A DNA stretch of 64,000 nt, taken from positions 440,001-504,000 of the forward strand of contig NZ_CP088020.1 of the NCBI RefSeq assembly GCF_021049245.1, given 5' to 3'. Position 1 is the stretch's first letter. Each line of letters begins with the position of its first letter. Below are positions 1 through 12,195 of this stretch, one piece after another. The position numbers and the translations under genes are program-made. Under the pieces are notes generated by a model. It worked only from the letters and a program-made list of their open reading frames with translations, searched no databases and was not told the DNA's origin. The stretch is from Radiobacillus kanasensis. Its GTDB lineage: Bacteria > Bacillota > Bacilli > Bacillales > Amphibacillaceae.

Positions 1-107
1 GAAAACTAGATAAGAGCATTAGAATAGTGGAAGTTCTTTGAGAACGGAAACTAGACTAATACAAGACATTCAACAGTAACAAACCAAACGTCTTTTCACA
101 GACAAAT
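1..107 (+). other. 16S-23S spacer, 5' part of the pre-23S processing stem
   Basis: This is the end of the spacer before 23S; no tRNA lies in the part seen. Bases 2-16 (AAAACTAGATAAGAG) are exactly complementary to 3244-3258, and bases 63-73 (AAGACATTCAA) to 3231-3241. The two pairings nest around the 23S gene, as expected for the long stem cut by RNase III-type enzymes during rRNA maturation. Confidence 0.75.
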
Positions 108-3022
<2,915 letters not shown>

Positions 3023-3030
3023 AAAAACAA

Positions 3031-3190
3031 AAGCGGAAGTGCCCGCTTAGCAACGTACGGACTGGACTGAACCGTCGGAGATAAAGGAAACACGATGAGC
3101 GGATGCGAATCGATGTTGACTTATCGTACAGAGGTGAGGGAAGTCTCGCTAGTTGCTGGGCACTGGAGCTGGACGTGGCTATTCCAGCTA
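3031..3190 (+). other. structured element in the 23S-5S spacer
   Basis: About 160 bases that do not belong to either rRNA. The ends pair: AGTGCCC (3038-3044) with GGGCACT (3158-3164), and GCAAC (3050-3054) with GTTGC (3152-3156). A second perfect hairpin, AGCTGGA/TCCAGCT, spans 3167-3189. It lies inside the pre-23S processing stem, so it should be released as trailer RNA. It resembles structured intergenic repeats I recall from other Bacillaceae genomes, but no second copy is in this window. Function unknown. Confidence 0.5.
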
Positions 3191-3230
3191 AATATTTGCC
3201 CGCGCAGCTAGACTGTTTTAGTCTAAGCAA

Positions 3231-3258
3231 TTGAATGTCTTAACTCTTATCTAGTTTT
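3231..3258 (+). other. 3' arm of the pre-23S processing stem
   Basis: TTGAATGTCTT (3231-3241) and CTCTTATCTAGTTTT (3244-3258) are the exact complements of 63-73 and 2-16. Together they would bring the two ends of pre-23S together for RNase III or Mini-III type cleavage. Confidence 0.75.
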
Positions 3259-3300
3259 TAGGGTGCAAACTCTAAAAAAAGTTCCGGTTGGAACTTCAAG

Positions 3301-3417
3301 GTCTAGTGGTTATAGCAAAGAGGTCACACCTGTTCCCATGCCGAACACAGTAGTTAAGCTCTTTAGCGCCCATGGTAGTTGGGGCATTGCCCCTGCGAGA
3401 GTAGGACGCCGCTAGGC
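3301..3417 (+). rRNA. rrf: 5S ribosomal RNA
   Basis: About 117 bases with the conserved Bacillus core GAGGTCACACCTGTTCCCAT and AGTAGGACGCCGC. The ends GTCTAGTGG and CCGCTAGGC pair as helix I. It lies downstream of 23S in the usual rrn order, but the 23S-5S spacer is unusually long at about 280 bases. Confidence 0.95.
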
Positions 3418-3441
3418 CGAACCCATATTTTCTGGTGCAAG

Positions 3442-3474
3442 ATTTAATTTTTCTTATCATCGCGGGGTGGAGCA
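3442..3474 (+). pseudogene. fragment of tRNA-Met 5' end with its leader
   Basis: These 33 bases match 3598-3630 with one mismatch. The copy covers the leader and the first 14 bases of tRNA-Met (CGCGGGGTGGAGCA), after which similarity stops. It cannot fold as a tRNA and looks like the scar of a duplication or deletion in the tRNA operon. Confidence 0.7.
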
Positions 3475-3616
3475 ACGAGCAATGCATCCACCGAATAAGC
3501 TGCGAGTAACACCGAAGCATGAATCATCTTTGATTAAACAAGAAGATGCAGGGGTCCAAAACACTAGCTTTAATCTATAATTTGCTCATGAGTGTCAATT
3601 TAATATTTCTTATCAT

Positions 3617-3920
<304 letters not shown>

Positions 3921-3939
3921 TTCAAATAGTACAAGCCAT

Positions 3940-4016
3940 GGTCCGGTAGTTCAGTTGGTTAGAATGCCTGCCTGTCACGCAGGAGGTCGCGGGTTCGAGT
4001 CCCGTCCGGACCGCCA
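3940..4016 (+). tRNA. tRNA-Asp (GTC anticodon)
   Basis: 77 bases with encoded CCA. The acceptor arms GGTCCGG and CCGGACC pair, the anticodon loop is CTGTCAC, and the T arm reads GGGTTCGAGTCCC. It is the last gene of the rRNA-tRNA operon before the terminator at 4037. Confidence 0.96.
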
Positions 4017-4036
4017 TATTATAGAGCATACATAAG

Positions 4037-4066
4037 CCTTAGGAGCAATAGAATCCTAAGGTTTTT
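4037..4066 (+). terminator. terminator of the rRNA-tRNA operon
   Basis: The hairpin CCTTAGGA/TCCTAAGG is followed by TTTTT. It separates the stable RNA operon from thiL. Confidence 0.85.
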
Positions 4067-4173
4067 CTGTTATCTAATGACGAAAACGAACGGAATACTT
4101 TCTTATTTTTTTAAATTAAAGTGGTTTTTGCTATGATAAGAGAAGGATAAGTCGATACTAGAGAGGGTTTATC

Positions 4174-5157
4174 ATGGACGAATTTTCTTTTATCCAATCT
4201 ATTCAGCCAAAAAATTATAAACAATCTAACCTAATTAAGGGGATTGGCGACGATGCAGCCGTATTCCGTCCTGCATATCAGGATGTTGTTACATCCGTCG
4301 ATACATTTGTAGAAGGTGTCCACTTTTCAAAAGAAACCATGAGTGCACATGATGTTGGATATCGAGTTTTAGCTTCTAATATTAGTGATATGGCGGCTAT
4401 GGGTTGCAAGCCAGCTTTTTACTTAGTATCTATAGTTATTCCAAATCATTGGACGATGGAAGAGCTCCAATCGCTTTATAAAGGAATGGAGAGCTTAGCT
4501 CAGCACTATCATATGGATTTAATCGGTGGTGATACAGTATCAGGAGAACAGCTGGTTATTTCCATAACGATTATTGGAAAAGTGTCAAAAGACAAGGCAA
4601 GATATCGCAGCCATGCAGAATCTGGTGATGTGGTCTTTGTCACAGGAACACTTGGAGATTCCGCTGTAGGTCTTCATTTGTTATTGCAACAAGATAAGGG
4701 CCAAGATAACACGTATTTCATACAAAGACACCGTAAGCCAAGTCCACGAGTAGAGTTTGCGACCTATTTAGAACCTCTACAAAGGCTTTCTCTAAATGAC
4801 GTTAGTGATGGAATAAGCAGTGATGCTGCTGAAATTGCAGAGTCCTCCAATGTTGATATACATATTGATTATGAAGCTATTCCTATCCAATCTAAGTTAA
4901 CGACACGATTTGATGCTTCTCTAATTAGAAAATGGGTTTTATCTGGTGGAGAAGATTATGAACTAATAGGAACCGTTCCAGCTTCTGATTGGGATTTTGT
5001 AATGGAAGCAGCACGGCAGTCTAAAACTGAGGTGACGAAGGTTGGGATAGTCAAACAGGTAAAAGGAACGGGTCCAGTTGTTTATTTACATGAGGCTGGA
5101 AAAACGCAAGTACTCAAAAAAGAAGGCTTCAACCATTTAAAAGGTGATGAAACATGA
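4174..5157 (+). CDS. thiL: thiamine-monophosphate kinase
   Basis: 327 residues, the normal ThiL length. The enzyme phosphorylates thiamine monophosphate to thiamine diphosphate with ATP. The N-terminal KGIGDDAAVF (residues 22-31) and DTFVEGVHF (43-51) carry the metal-binding Asp residues of the PurM/ThiL fold; GGDTVSG (about 118-124), DVSDGISSDAAEIA (209-222) and SGGEDYEL (about 254-261) are further family motifs. ATG is preceded by GAGAGGG. The stop overlaps the next ATG (ATGA), so it is translationally coupled to tsaE. It heads a five-gene operon, as in Bacillus. Confidence 0.97.
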   Translation: MDEFSFIQSIQPKNYKQSNLIKGIGDDAAVFRPAYQDVVTSVDTFVEGVHFSKETMSAHDVGYRVLASNISDMAAMGCKPAFYLVSIVIPNHWTMEELQSLYKGMESLAQHYHMDLIGGDTVSGEQLVISITIIGKVSKDKARYRSHAESGDVVFVTGTLGDSAVGLHLLLQQDKGQDNTYFIQRHRKPSPRVEFATYLEPLQRLSLNDVSDGISSDAAEIAESSNVDIHIDYEAIPIQSKLTTRFDASLIRKWVLSGGEDYELIGTVPASDWDFVMEAARQSKTEVTKVGIVKQVKGTGPVVYLHEAGKTQVLKKEGFNHLKGDET

Positions 5158-5609
5158 GAAGTTATGATTTTATTGTACATACAGAATTAGAAACGAGGCA
5201 TCTCGCAGAGAAATTAGCCGTCTTGCTACATCCTGGTTCAGTAGTTACGCTAGAAGGAGATCTTGGAGCTGGAAAAACTACATTCACCAAAGGTATCGGA
5301 GTAGGCTTAGGAGTAAAGAGAACAATAAACAGCCCTACTTTCACTATTGTAAAAGAGTATATGGGAGAATTACCTTTATACCATATGGATGTTTATCGTT
5401 TAGAAGAAAGTGAAGAAGACATCGGTTTTGACGAATATTTTAATGGTCCCGGAATCTCCATTGTAGAATGGGCTTCTTTTATTGCGGATTTTCTTCCAAA
5501 CGAGCGATTAGATATCCAACTGGAAATCCTAGATGAGAATACTAGAAAAATTAAGCTATTTCCGAGAGGAATGAAATTTGAAAGAATTTGCGAGGAGTTA
5601 GGGCGATGA
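5154..5609 (+). CDS. tsaE: tRNA t6A biosynthesis ATPase TsaE
   Basis: 151 residues. TsaE is the ATPase partner of TsaB-TsaD in making threonylcarbamoyl-adenosine at position 37 of ANN-decoding tRNAs. A Walker A motif, GDLGAGKTTFTKG, lies at about residues 36-48, followed by INSPTFTIVKEY (about 58-69), a signature of the family. The start overlaps the thiL stop by four bases and the stop overlaps the tsaB ATG. TsaB and TsaD are encoded in the same run, so the complex is nearly all in one operon; TsaC is not in the window. Confidence 0.96.
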   Translation: MRSYDFIVHTELETRHLAEKLAVLLHPGSVVTLEGDLGAGKTTFTKGIGVGLGVKRTINSPTFTIVKEYMGELPLYHMDVYRLEESEEDIGFDEYFNGPGISIVEWASFIADFLPNERLDIQLEILDENTRKIKLFPRGMKFERICEELGR

Positions 5610-6316
5610 ATATACTAGCAATGGATACATCGAACCAAGTACTTGGCATTGCCATTATGAAAGATGGAAAAGTGGCTGGTGAGTACACATCCAATGTACA
5701 GAAAAATCATTCGGTTCGATTAATGCCAGCTATTAATCAATTGATGTCTGATACCAATACAAAGCCTGAGGATTTGGACCGAATCGTGGTTGCGAAAGGG
5801 CCTGGCTCCTACACAGGGGTGCGAATCGGGCTTACAACGGCTAAAACCATGGGGTGGGCGTTAGGAATCCCTGTAGTGGCCATTTCTAGTCTTGAATTAG
5901 TTGTTAGACAAGCCTTATATGTTTCCGATTATATTTGTCCCTTTTTCGATGCAAGACGTGGACTTGTGTACACTGGGTTATATGGACGAAATACCGAAGA
6001 AAAACTGCAACTCTATAAAGAAGAGACCAATATCCTATTTGAAGATTGGCTTAAGCAGTTAAAGTCAGAAGAAAAATCGGTTCTTTTTCTCAGTCAAGAT
6101 CTAGAACTCCATAAACAACGGATTGAAGACATTATGGGTGATTTGGCCGTGTTCCCTCATGATTCGTTTTATCACATCCCGAGACCGTCTCTTATGATGA
6201 GTGACTTAATGGATAAGGAAGTGGAACCGATTCACTCGCTAACACCAAGCTATCTAAGACTAGTAGAAGCAGAAGCAAAATGGTTAGAACAACAAGAGGA
6301 ACAGAAGAATGACTGA
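5606..6316 (+). CDS. tsaB: tRNA t6A biosynthesis scaffold protein TsaB
   Basis: 236 residues from the ATG at 5606, chosen because it overlaps the tsaE stop (ATGA) behind GAGGAG; a frame-extending upstream start is not needed. MNILAMDTSN at the N terminus and KGPGSYTGVRIGL (about residues 64-76) are typical of this inactive paralogue of TsaD that forms the TsaB-TsaD heterodimer. The gene overlaps rimI by 8 bases. Confidence 0.96.
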   Translation: MNILAMDTSNQVLGIAIMKDGKVAGEYTSNVQKNHSVRLMPAINQLMSDTNTKPEDLDRIVVAKGPGSYTGVRIGLTTAKTMGWALGIPVVAISSLELVVRQALYVSDYICPFFDARRGLVYTGLYGRNTEEKLQLYKEETNILFEDWLKQLKSEEKSVLFLSQDLELHKQRIEDIMGDLAVFPHDSFYHIPRPSLMMSDLMDKEVEPIHSLTPSYLRLVEAEAKWLEQQEEQKND

Positions 6317-6758
6317 GGCTGTTATTCGAAAAATGGTGCTGGAGGATATTGATCAGGTTGTAGATATTGAGCAACAGTCCTTTGCGACACCTTGGCCAAG
6401 AGATATATTTTTTAACGAACTTACAAATAACCAATACGCGAATTATTTTGTGGTAGAAGTGGATGGTTTGGTGGTGGGCTACTGTGGTTTATGGGTTGTT
6501 ATTGATGATGCCCAAATTACCAATATAGCCATTCTTCCGAGCCATCGGGGGCAAAGCTATGGCAAAGCATTATTTCAGCACGTGATGCATAAGGCAACAG
6601 CATTAGGGGCATTACGGCTTTCCTTAGAGGTTCGACTTTCAAATACAGTTGCGCAACGAATGTACCGAAGCTTTGGTTTAGTACCGGGCGGAATTAGAAA
6701 AAGCTATTATACCGATAATAATGAAGATGCATTAGTAATGTGGGTGAACTTACGATGA
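6309..6758 (+). CDS. rimI: ribosomal-protein-alanine N-acetyltransferase RimI
   Basis: 149 residues, GNAT fold. RimI acetylates the N-terminal alanine of ribosomal protein S18 using acetyl-CoA. Visible motifs are [13 protein letters not shown] (about 27-39), the acetyl-CoA pyrophosphate loop in [19 protein letters not shown] (about 71-89) and [17 protein letters not shown] (about 112-128). It sits between tsaB and tsaD with overlaps on both sides, the standard Bacillus arrangement. GNAT substrate specificity rests mainly on context. Confidence 0.93.
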   Translation: MTEAVIRKMVLEDIDQVVDIEQQSFATPWPRDIFFNELTNNQYANYFVVEVDGLVVGYCGLWVVIDDAQITNIAILPSHRGQSYGKALFQHVMHKATALGALRLSLEVRLSNTVAQRMYRSFGLVPGGIRKSYYTDNNEDALVMWVNLR

Positions 6759-7792
6759 AAAAAGATCAATATATATTAGGGATTGAAACGAGCTGTGACG
6801 AGACGGCTGCTGCTATTGTAAAAAATGGAACGGAAATCATCTCCAATGTTGTGGCTTCCCAAATTGAAAGCCATAAGCGCTTTGGAGGGGTTGTACCAGA
6901 GATTGCTTCACGGCATCATGTGGAGCAAATTACCTTTGTGATTGAACAAGCCCTAGAAGAAGCCGAAATGACGGTTGATGAGATGGATGCCGTAGCGGTA
7001 ACGGAGGGACCCGGGCTCGTAGGGGCATTGTTAGTAGGGGTGAATGCAGCAAAAGCGTTAGCCTTTGCCAAACAGAAACCGCTCGTTGGGGTCCACCATA
7101 TTGCGGGCCATATTTATGCGAATCGCTTGGAAAAAGAGTTTGAGTTTCCGCTATTAGCTCTCGTTGTCTCTGGTGGTCATACGGAGCTCATTTTGATGGA
7201 AGAGCATGGTCAGTTTGAGATATTAGGAGAAACAAGAGATGATGCAGCAGGCGAAGCCTATGATAAGGTAGCAAGAACGTTGAACCTCCCGTATCCAGGT
7301 GGTCCTGTCATGGATAAGCTAGCTCATACTGGCGAGGCGACCATTGACTTTCCAAGAGCCTGGTTAGAAGAAGGTTCTTATGACTTTAGTTTTAGTGGAT
7401 TAAAATCCGCTGTACTAAATACCCTTCATAATGCTAAGCAAAGAGGGGAAGAGCTTCAACCAGAAAATATAGCCGCAAGCTTCCAGGAAAGTGTCGTGGA
7501 AGTGTTGACTACAAAAACGTTACAAGCTGCTAAAGAATATCGGGTAAAACAAGTAATTGTAGCCGGAGGAGTAGCTGCCAATAAAGGATTAAGAGCTTCT
7601 TTAGAAAAAGCCTTTCAAAATGAAGCAGCAGACATCCTAATTCCGCCACTAAGTCTTTGTACGGATAATGCAGCGATGATTGCTGCGGCGGGAAGTGTTG
7701 CGTTTGAACAAGGTCATCGAGCTGGCTGGGATTTAAATGCGAACCCTTCCTTAGATCTAGAAGTTTACGGAAAAAGAGGCTCTGCCAAATAA
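6755..7792 (+). CDS. tsaD: tRNA N6-adenosine threonylcarbamoyltransferase TsaD
   Basis: 345 residues from the ATG at 6755, which overlaps the rimI stop (ATGA). TsaD transfers the threonylcarbamoyl group to A37 of t[19 protein letters not shown] opens the ASKHA fold; [12 protein letters not shown] (about 110-121) holds the two metal-binding histidines, and the third ligand is the Asp in [10 protein letters not shown] (near residue 302). [12 protein letters not shown] is the phosphate loop region. It is the last gene of the operon and is followed by a terminator. The old name is gcp or ydiE. Confidence 0.97.
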   Translation: MKKDQYILGIETSCDETAAAIVKNGTEIISNVVASQIESHKRFGGVVPEIASRHHVEQITFVIEQALEEAEMTVDEMDAVAVTEGPGLVGALLVGVNAAKALAFAKQKPLVGVHHIAGHIYANRLEKEFEFPLLALVVSGGHTELILMEEHGQFEILGETRDDAAGEAYDKVARTLNLPYPGGPVMDKLAHTGEATIDFPRAWLEEGSYDFSFSGLKSAVLNTLHNAKQRGEELQPENIAASFQESVVEVLTTKTLQAAKEYRVKQVIVAGGVAANKGLRASLEKAFQNEAADILIPPLSLCTDNAAMIAAAGSVAFEQGHRAGWDLNANPSLDLEVYGKRGSAK

Positions 7793-7800
7793 GTTAGAGT

Positions 7801-7840
7801 AAGATATCCACACCATTTATATTTTGGTGTGGATATCTTT
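7801..7840. terminator. terminator after tsaD
   Basis: Long inverted repeat AAGATATCCACACC/GGTGTGGATATCTT, AT-rich at both ends. Each arm also contains a DnaA-box-like TATCCACA/TGTGGATA. Confidence 0.75.
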
Positions 7841-7884
7841 ATATCGATTCTTGTCATAAAAGGACGAATGGTGTGGGTGGAATC

Positions 7885-8048
7885 TGTGGATAAATTCGTT
7901 GGATGTTGTGGATTATGTGGGTAAGTATGTGGAAGATTGATTTAATAGGGCTAAAACTGTGGATAGTGTTGTGGAAAGCTGGATAAGTGTATAGATAATG
8001 ACCAAAATTGTCGGAAAATTCATCCACAGACGAAAAAAGAGTGGATAA
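7885..8048. promoter_or_regulatory. cluster of DnaA-box-like sites
   Basis: This otherwise empty stretch is full of TGTGGATAA-like 9-mers (reverse of TTATCCACA). One perfect site is at 7885-7893. Single-mismatch sites are at 7907-7915, 7916-7924, 7958-7966, 8020-8028 (other strand) and 8040-8048, and weaker ones lie between. I recall that B. subtilis has a DnaA-binding cluster outside oriC beside gcp (tsaD), so this is probably its counterpart, acting to titrate DnaA. The spacing of sites is irregular. Confidence 0.65.
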
Positions 8049-8063
8049 ATAAAATATCCACTC
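8031..8063 (-). terminator. terminator of ydiF
   Basis: On the minus strand GAGTGGATA pairs with TATCCACTC and is followed by a run of six T, directly after the ydiF stop. One arm doubles as a DnaA-like box. Confidence 0.8.
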
Positions 8064-8064
8064 C

Positions 8065-10002
8065 TTATATTCCGTCTAACTCTGTTTGCAAAGCTTCCCA
8101 TTCTTCCATGAGAACTTCAAGCTTTTGCTGATGCTTGTTATTTTCTTCGGTTAGCTCTAAGGCTTTTTCGTGATCCTGGAAAATATCGGGATCACATAAT
8201 AATTCATCGATTTCATCGGTCCTTGTTTCAATCTCTTCAATATTCTGCTCAATTTCTTCAATTCGTCGTTGAATTTTTCGAAGCTCTTTTTTTAAGGCCT
8301 TCTCTTGTTCAAAATTTGTTTTGGCTGTCACAGTCTCTTTGACAAGAGTGGTTTCCTGTTTTTCCAATTCCATTAATTCAAATTCTTCCTGTTTCTTCTC
8401 CAAGTAGTAATCATAATCCCCTAAATACATCTTAGAGGAACCAGGCTGCATCTCCAAAACCTGAGTGGCAATCTTATTAATAAAATAGCGATCGTGTGAA
8501 ACAAAAAGAATAGTGCCAGGGAAATCTACGAGAGCAGATTCTAATACTTCTTTACTATCTAAATCTAAGTGGTTGGTTGGCTCATCTAGTATTAAGAGAT
8601 TCGCTTTTTCCATCATTAATTTTGCTAGTGATAGACGAGCCTTTTCTCCACCGCTAAGAGAAGAAACAACCTTCAATACGTCATCCCCACTAAAAAGAAA
8701 GTTCCCTAATATCGTTCGGATATCTTTTTCATTCCATAAAGGGTAATCATCCCATAATTCTTGTAATACAGTTTTTTGTGGATTCAATTGGGTTTGTTCT
8801 TGGTCATAGTACCCGATTTGAACATTTGTCCCTAATTGAATATGACCATTTGCCGGATCTAGTTGCCCAATGATTGTTTTTAGAAGCGTCGATTTTCCTA
8901 CCCCGTTTGGTCCAACTAATGCGATACTATCGCCTCTAGAAATGTCAAAATGAACATTGGAGAAAATAAAGTCACTATCCTCATATTGAAAAACAAGGTC
9001 TCTTACTTTTAACACATCATTCCCACTTCGTTTGTTTACTTGAAACGAAAAGCGCGCAGAAGCTTCTTCCCCATCTGGTCGATCCATTACATCCATTTTT
9101 TCTAGTTGCTTTCTTCTGCTTTGGGCTCGTTTTGTCGTGGAGGCACGGACGATGTTCTTTTGAATGAAATCCTCCATCTTTTTCATTTCGGACTGTTGTT
9201 TTTCATAAAGTTTCTTATCTCTTTCGTAATTCTCCGCCTTTTGCTCGAGATATTTGGAGTAGTTACCGTGAAACTTAGTAGAATGATGACGAGATATTTC
9301 ATAGACAACGTTCACTGTTTTATCTAAAAAGTAACGATCGTGCGAAACGATGACGACAGCTCCTGGATAGCCATTTAAGTATCCTTCTAGCCATGATAGA
9401 GTCTCGATATCTAGATGGTTCGTAGGCTCGTCTAGGATGAGGATATCTGGCTTGGAAAGAAGGAGCTTACCTAAAGCTAGACGTGTTTTTTGTCCACCAC
9501 TAAGTTCATGAATGGGTGTATCCAAATCAAAGTCTTGGAAGCTTAGCCCGTTGAGAACCGCTTTGATGTCTGCTTCGTATTGGTATCCACCATTTCTTTT
9601 AAAGGCATCCTGCCGTTTGTCATATTCCTCTAATAAGCTCTGGTAGACTGTTTGGTCGGCAAGTAAGTCTGGATCTCCCATCTGTGCTTCCATTTTTCGT
9701 AGCATGTTTTCCTGCTCAATAAGCTCATCAAACACCGAAAGCATTTCTTTCCATATCGATTGATTCGATTCTAATCCAGTATTTTGGGCAAGATAGCCAA
9801 GAGTGACATGCTTTGGACGAAACATTTCCCCAGAATCATAGGAAAGGTCTCCAGCCATGATTTTTAACAAGGTAGATTTTCCAGCCCCGTTTCGCCCTAC
9901 AATGGCAATTCGATCTTTTGTTTGTACTTCTATTTTAATGTTGGAGAGAATAAGCTCTGCTCCATACCGTTTCGTTAGTTGATTCACTTGTAAAAGTATC
10001 AT
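8065..10002 (-). CDS. ydiF: ABC-F family ATPase YdiF
   Basis: 645 residues, matching the length of B. subtilis YdiF. It is a soluble ABC protein with two nucleotide-binding domains and no membrane segment. Domain 1 has GRNGAGKSTLLK (about 37-48) and LSGGQKTRLALGK; domain 2 has GPNGVGKSTLLK (about 360) and LSGGEKARLSLAK. A charged linker rich in Lys and Glu joins the domains, and the C terminus (about 540-640) is a long coiled coil. ABC-F proteins act on the ribosome; the exact role of YdiF is not known. The start follows GAGGTGA. It is convergent with tsaD. Confidence 0.94.
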   Translation of the reverse strand: MILLQVNQLTKRYGAELILSNIKIEVQTKDRIAIVGRNGAGKSTLLKIMAGDLSYDSGEMFRPKHVTLGYLAQNTGLESNQSIWKEMLSVFDELIEQENMLRKMEAQMGDPDLLADQTVYQSLLEEYDKRQDAFKRNGGYQYEADIKAVLNGLSFQDFDLDTPIHELSGGQKTRLALGKLLLSKPDILILDEPTNHLDIETLSWLEGYLNGYPGAVVIVSHDRYFLDKTVNVVYEISRHHSTKFHGNYSKYLEQKAENYERDKKLYEKQQSEMKKMEDFIQKNIVRASTTKRAQSRRKQLEKMDVMDRPDGEEASARFSFQVNKRSGNDVLKVRDLVFQYEDSDFIFSNVHFDISRGDSIALVGPNGVGKSTLLKTIIGQLDPANGHIQLGTNVQIGYYDQEQTQLNPQKTVLQELWDDYPLWNEKDIRTILGNFLFSGDDVLKVVSSLSGGEKARLSLAKLMMEKANLLILDEPTNHLDLDSKEVLESALVDFPGTILFVSHDRYFINKIATQVLEMQPGSSKMYLGDYDYYLEKKQEEFELMELEKQETTLVKETVTAKTNFEQEKALKKELRKIQRRIEEIEQNIEEIETRTDEIDELLCDPDIFQDHEKALELTEENNKHQQKLEVLMEEWEALQTELDGI

Positions 10003-10175
10003 TTTGGTTTCACCTCAATGGCTTAAGTGTATCCTAATCCTACGGGAACTAGCAACATAACTGTACATGACCTGGCATAGTTTGTATAATTAATCACACA
10101 GGTTTTTTGAATATCTGATAGAATAAACGTAGTACATATAGGAAGATTGTTGCATCGACCACCGGAGGGATGGAA

Positions 10176-10817
10176 ATGAACATGGAAAGTAAAATACCAC
10201 AAGCTACAGCGAAGCGCTTGCCATTATATTATCGTTTTTTAAATAATTTACATCACCAAGGAAAGCTACGTGTTTCTTCTAAAGAATTAAGTGAAGCAGT
10301 CAAAGTAGATTCTGCGACGATTCGAAGAGATTTTTCTTACTTTGGTGCATTGGGGAAAAAGGGCTATGGCTATAACGTCGAATATCTATTAGGATTTTTC
10401 CGTAAAACATTAGACCAGGATGAGATGGCCAAAATCGCTTTAATTGGGGTCGGGAATCTTGGAACCGCTTTTTTACACTATAACTTTACGAAAAATAATA
10501 ATACGAAGATTGAGATGGCGTTCGATGCGGATCCAGATAAAGTAGGCAAGGATATCGGAGGCGTACCGGTTTACCATATTGATGAGTTGGAGGAAAAATT
10601 GGGAGAAACGAGTGTCGCTATATTAACCGTTCCTCAATCAGAAGCACAAGCGATAGCGGAGCGACTAGTCGAAGCGGGAGTCATCGGAATCTTAAACTTT
10701 ACACCAGCACGAATTACCGTACCGGAACGAATTCGTGTTCATCATATTGATTTAGTTGTTGAATTACAATCACTCGTTTATTTTTTGAAGCATTATCCGT
10801 TGGACGAAATGGAATAA
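10176..10817 (+). CDS. rex: redox-sensing transcriptional repressor Rex
   Basis: 213 residues from the ATG at 10176, which has GGAGGG six bases upstream; an ATG at 10170 overlaps that ribosome site. Rex binds DNA when NADH is low and represses fermentation and respiration genes. The winged-helix half carries [17 protein letters not shown] and [22 protein letters not shown]; the Rossmann half has [10 protein letters not shown] (about 90-99), which binds NAD(H). No clear Rex operator (TTGTGAA-N4-TTCACAA) was seen near the gene. In B. subtilis moaC lies between ydiF and rex; it is missing here. Confidence 0.97.
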   Translation: MNMESKIPQATAKRLPLYYRFLNNLHHQGKLRVSSKELSEAVKVDSATIRRDFSYFGALGKKGYGYNVEYLLGFFRKTLDQDEMAKIALIGVGNLGTAFLHYNFTKNNNTKIEMAFDADPDKVGKDIGGVPVYHIDELEEKLGETSVAILTVPQSEAQAIAERLVEAGVIGILNFTPARITVPERIRVHHIDLVVELQSLVYFLKHYPLDEME

Positions 10818-10951
10818 AAAGGGCTACACATGTGTTCTTCTGTGTAGTAGAATGACAGGTCATGCTACTAATAAAGAAAACGGCAAGTGCTCGAACACAT
10901 GCCGTTACGCAGTAGACTCTCTTCAAGGGGAAAAGCTAGGTTTTATAGGTT

Positions 10952-10999
10952 AAAAAATAACCATCATTCGCTGTCCAAGCTCAAGGGTGGTTATTTTTT
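10952..10999. terminator. bidirectional terminator between rex and ydiK
   Basis: AAAAAATAACCATC pairs with GGTGGTTATTTTTT around a loop of about 20 bases. It can serve rex on the plus strand and ydiK on the minus strand. The 130 bases before it hold another weak hairpin (CGGCAAGTG/CACATGCCG, near 10880) but no gene. Confidence 0.7.
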
Positions 11000-11031
11000 A
11001 TGAAAGGAAAGGATTGCTATAACCTACCTTT

Positions 11032-11232
11032 TTACTTTTTCTTTGCTTTTTTAATCGCTAAATGTAACATGACGAGGCGTATAGATATCACAAAATCAGT
11101 TGTTGCGAAAAGCAATAGTAAGATTGTGGTGAAATTCCAAACGGTATCTTCTACGGTGTTAATTGCTAGATACGTAAACAGAATCCCTATGACAAAGTAT
11201 AGGGACGCTGTAAACAGTGGTGAGGTCCTCAT
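11032..11232 (-). CDS. ydiK: YdiK-like small membrane protein (DUF4305)
   Basis: 66 residues with two hydrophobic segments (about 9-25 and 34-56) and a basic tail KKAKKK. Sequence and position match B. subtilis YdiK, a membrane protein of unknown function found next to ydiL. It begins six bases after the ydiL stop, so the two form one operon read away from groESL. Confidence 0.85.
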   Translation of the reverse strand: MRTSPLFTASLYFVIGILFTYLAINTVEDTVWNFTTILLLLFATTDFVISIRLVMLHLAIKKAKKK

Positions 11233-11238
11233 TAATCC

Positions 11239-11949
11239 TTAGCCTCCAATAATGATCATTTGTAGCTTTTCGAATTGTTCCAGCATTTTTTCCATTTCTT
11301 CTGGATCCATATTGTATTGTGCGACGACCGTAAAGCCATTCATCGCCATATGGGTAATAATCGGTACAATGATTCGTTTCGTTTGTACATACAAAAAAGC
11401 AAAAACAAATCCCATGGACATATACGTAATCAAGTGAAGCGGATCGCCATGGACTAACGCAAATACAAGGGCGGATGCAACAGCCGCAATGATAAAGTTC
11501 GTTTTCTTATAAATCGATCCAAAAATAATCTTACGGAAGATAACTTCCTCTAAAATCGGTGCAACGACGACGACAACTAACACAAAAATAGGGGCAGATC
11601 TCGTGATGCTCATAATATCCTGCGTGTTTTCCGAGCCCGGTGGAATATTTAAAATAAACGTTTCAATAATAACCGAGAGAAATTGAGCGAAATAAGCTAA
11701 AAAGATCCCTAAAATAGACCAAAGAATGATTGAGCCAACTCCTGCAGCCCCTCGTTCACTACCTACTTTCATATCCTCTCTTAACAATAGAAGAATAATC
11801 GCTAAGGCAGCAAGGAAGCTAAAGATGCTCCAATATACACCTGCGGTAAATCTGTCCACATCCATTATTTCAATGATTGGGACGACGAACAGCCCAGACA
11901 GCTGCATAATTAAATACGTTAAAATGACATACCAATACCTTTTCGGCAA
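11239..11949 (-). CDS. ydiL: CPBP-family intramembrane metalloprotease YdiL
   Basis: 236 residues with six to seven hydrophobic segments. The CPBP (Abi) motifs are present: APILEEVIFRKIIFG (EExxxR, about 131-145), VHGDPLH (second His motif, about 167) and ITHMAMN (third, about 200). The family includes CAAX-type prenyl proteases and bacteriocin self-immunity proteins; the substrate of YdiL is unknown. It is divergent from groESL, with the CIRCE element nearer groES. Confidence 0.88.
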   Translation of the reverse strand: MPKRYWYVILTYLIMQLSGLFVVPIIEIMDVDRFTAGVYWSIFSFLAALAIILLLLREDMKVGSERGAAGVGSIILWSILGIFLAYFAQFLSVIIETFILNIPPGSENTQDIMSITRSAPIFVLVVVVVAPILEEVIFRKIIFGSIYKKTNFIIAAVASALVFALVHGDPLHLITYMSMGFVFAFLYVQTKRIIVPIITHMAMNGFTVVAQYNMDPEEMEKMLEQFEKLQMIIIGG

Positions 11950-12090
11950 GATGCAACGACTCCTTTAAAAAAACATATCAAGTTACTTCTCATTGTACGT
12001 ATTTTAACATAGAAATAGACTAGGTATGAATCGAAAGCATTGGGGGTAAGATGGTATAGGTAAATTATGCAAAAAAATAAAGGTAATCTC

Positions 12091-12156
12091 TTGCAAAATA
12101 AAATGGAATTATTTATTATAATAATTGTGTTAGCACTCTATTGAAGCGAGTGCTAA
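12091..12156 (+). promoter_or_regulatory. groESL promoter and CIRCE operator
   Basis: TTGCAA (12091-12096) and TATTAT (12114-12119), 17 bases apart, form a sigma-A promoter. A perfect CIRCE element, TTAGCACTC-N9-GAGTGCTAA, spans 12130-12156. CIRCE is bound by the heat-shock repressor HrcA, so groESL is class I heat-shock controlled. Confidence 0.95.
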
Positions 12157-12195
12157 AAATAATCCATTTCAATAAAATTAAGGAGGGTTTCTCAC

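Noticed and set aside
3031..3190. Naming the 23S-5S element as the Bacillaceae-1 RNA
   Set aside because: The location would fit, but the loop consensus I remember for that RNA was not evident by eye, so it is left unnamed.
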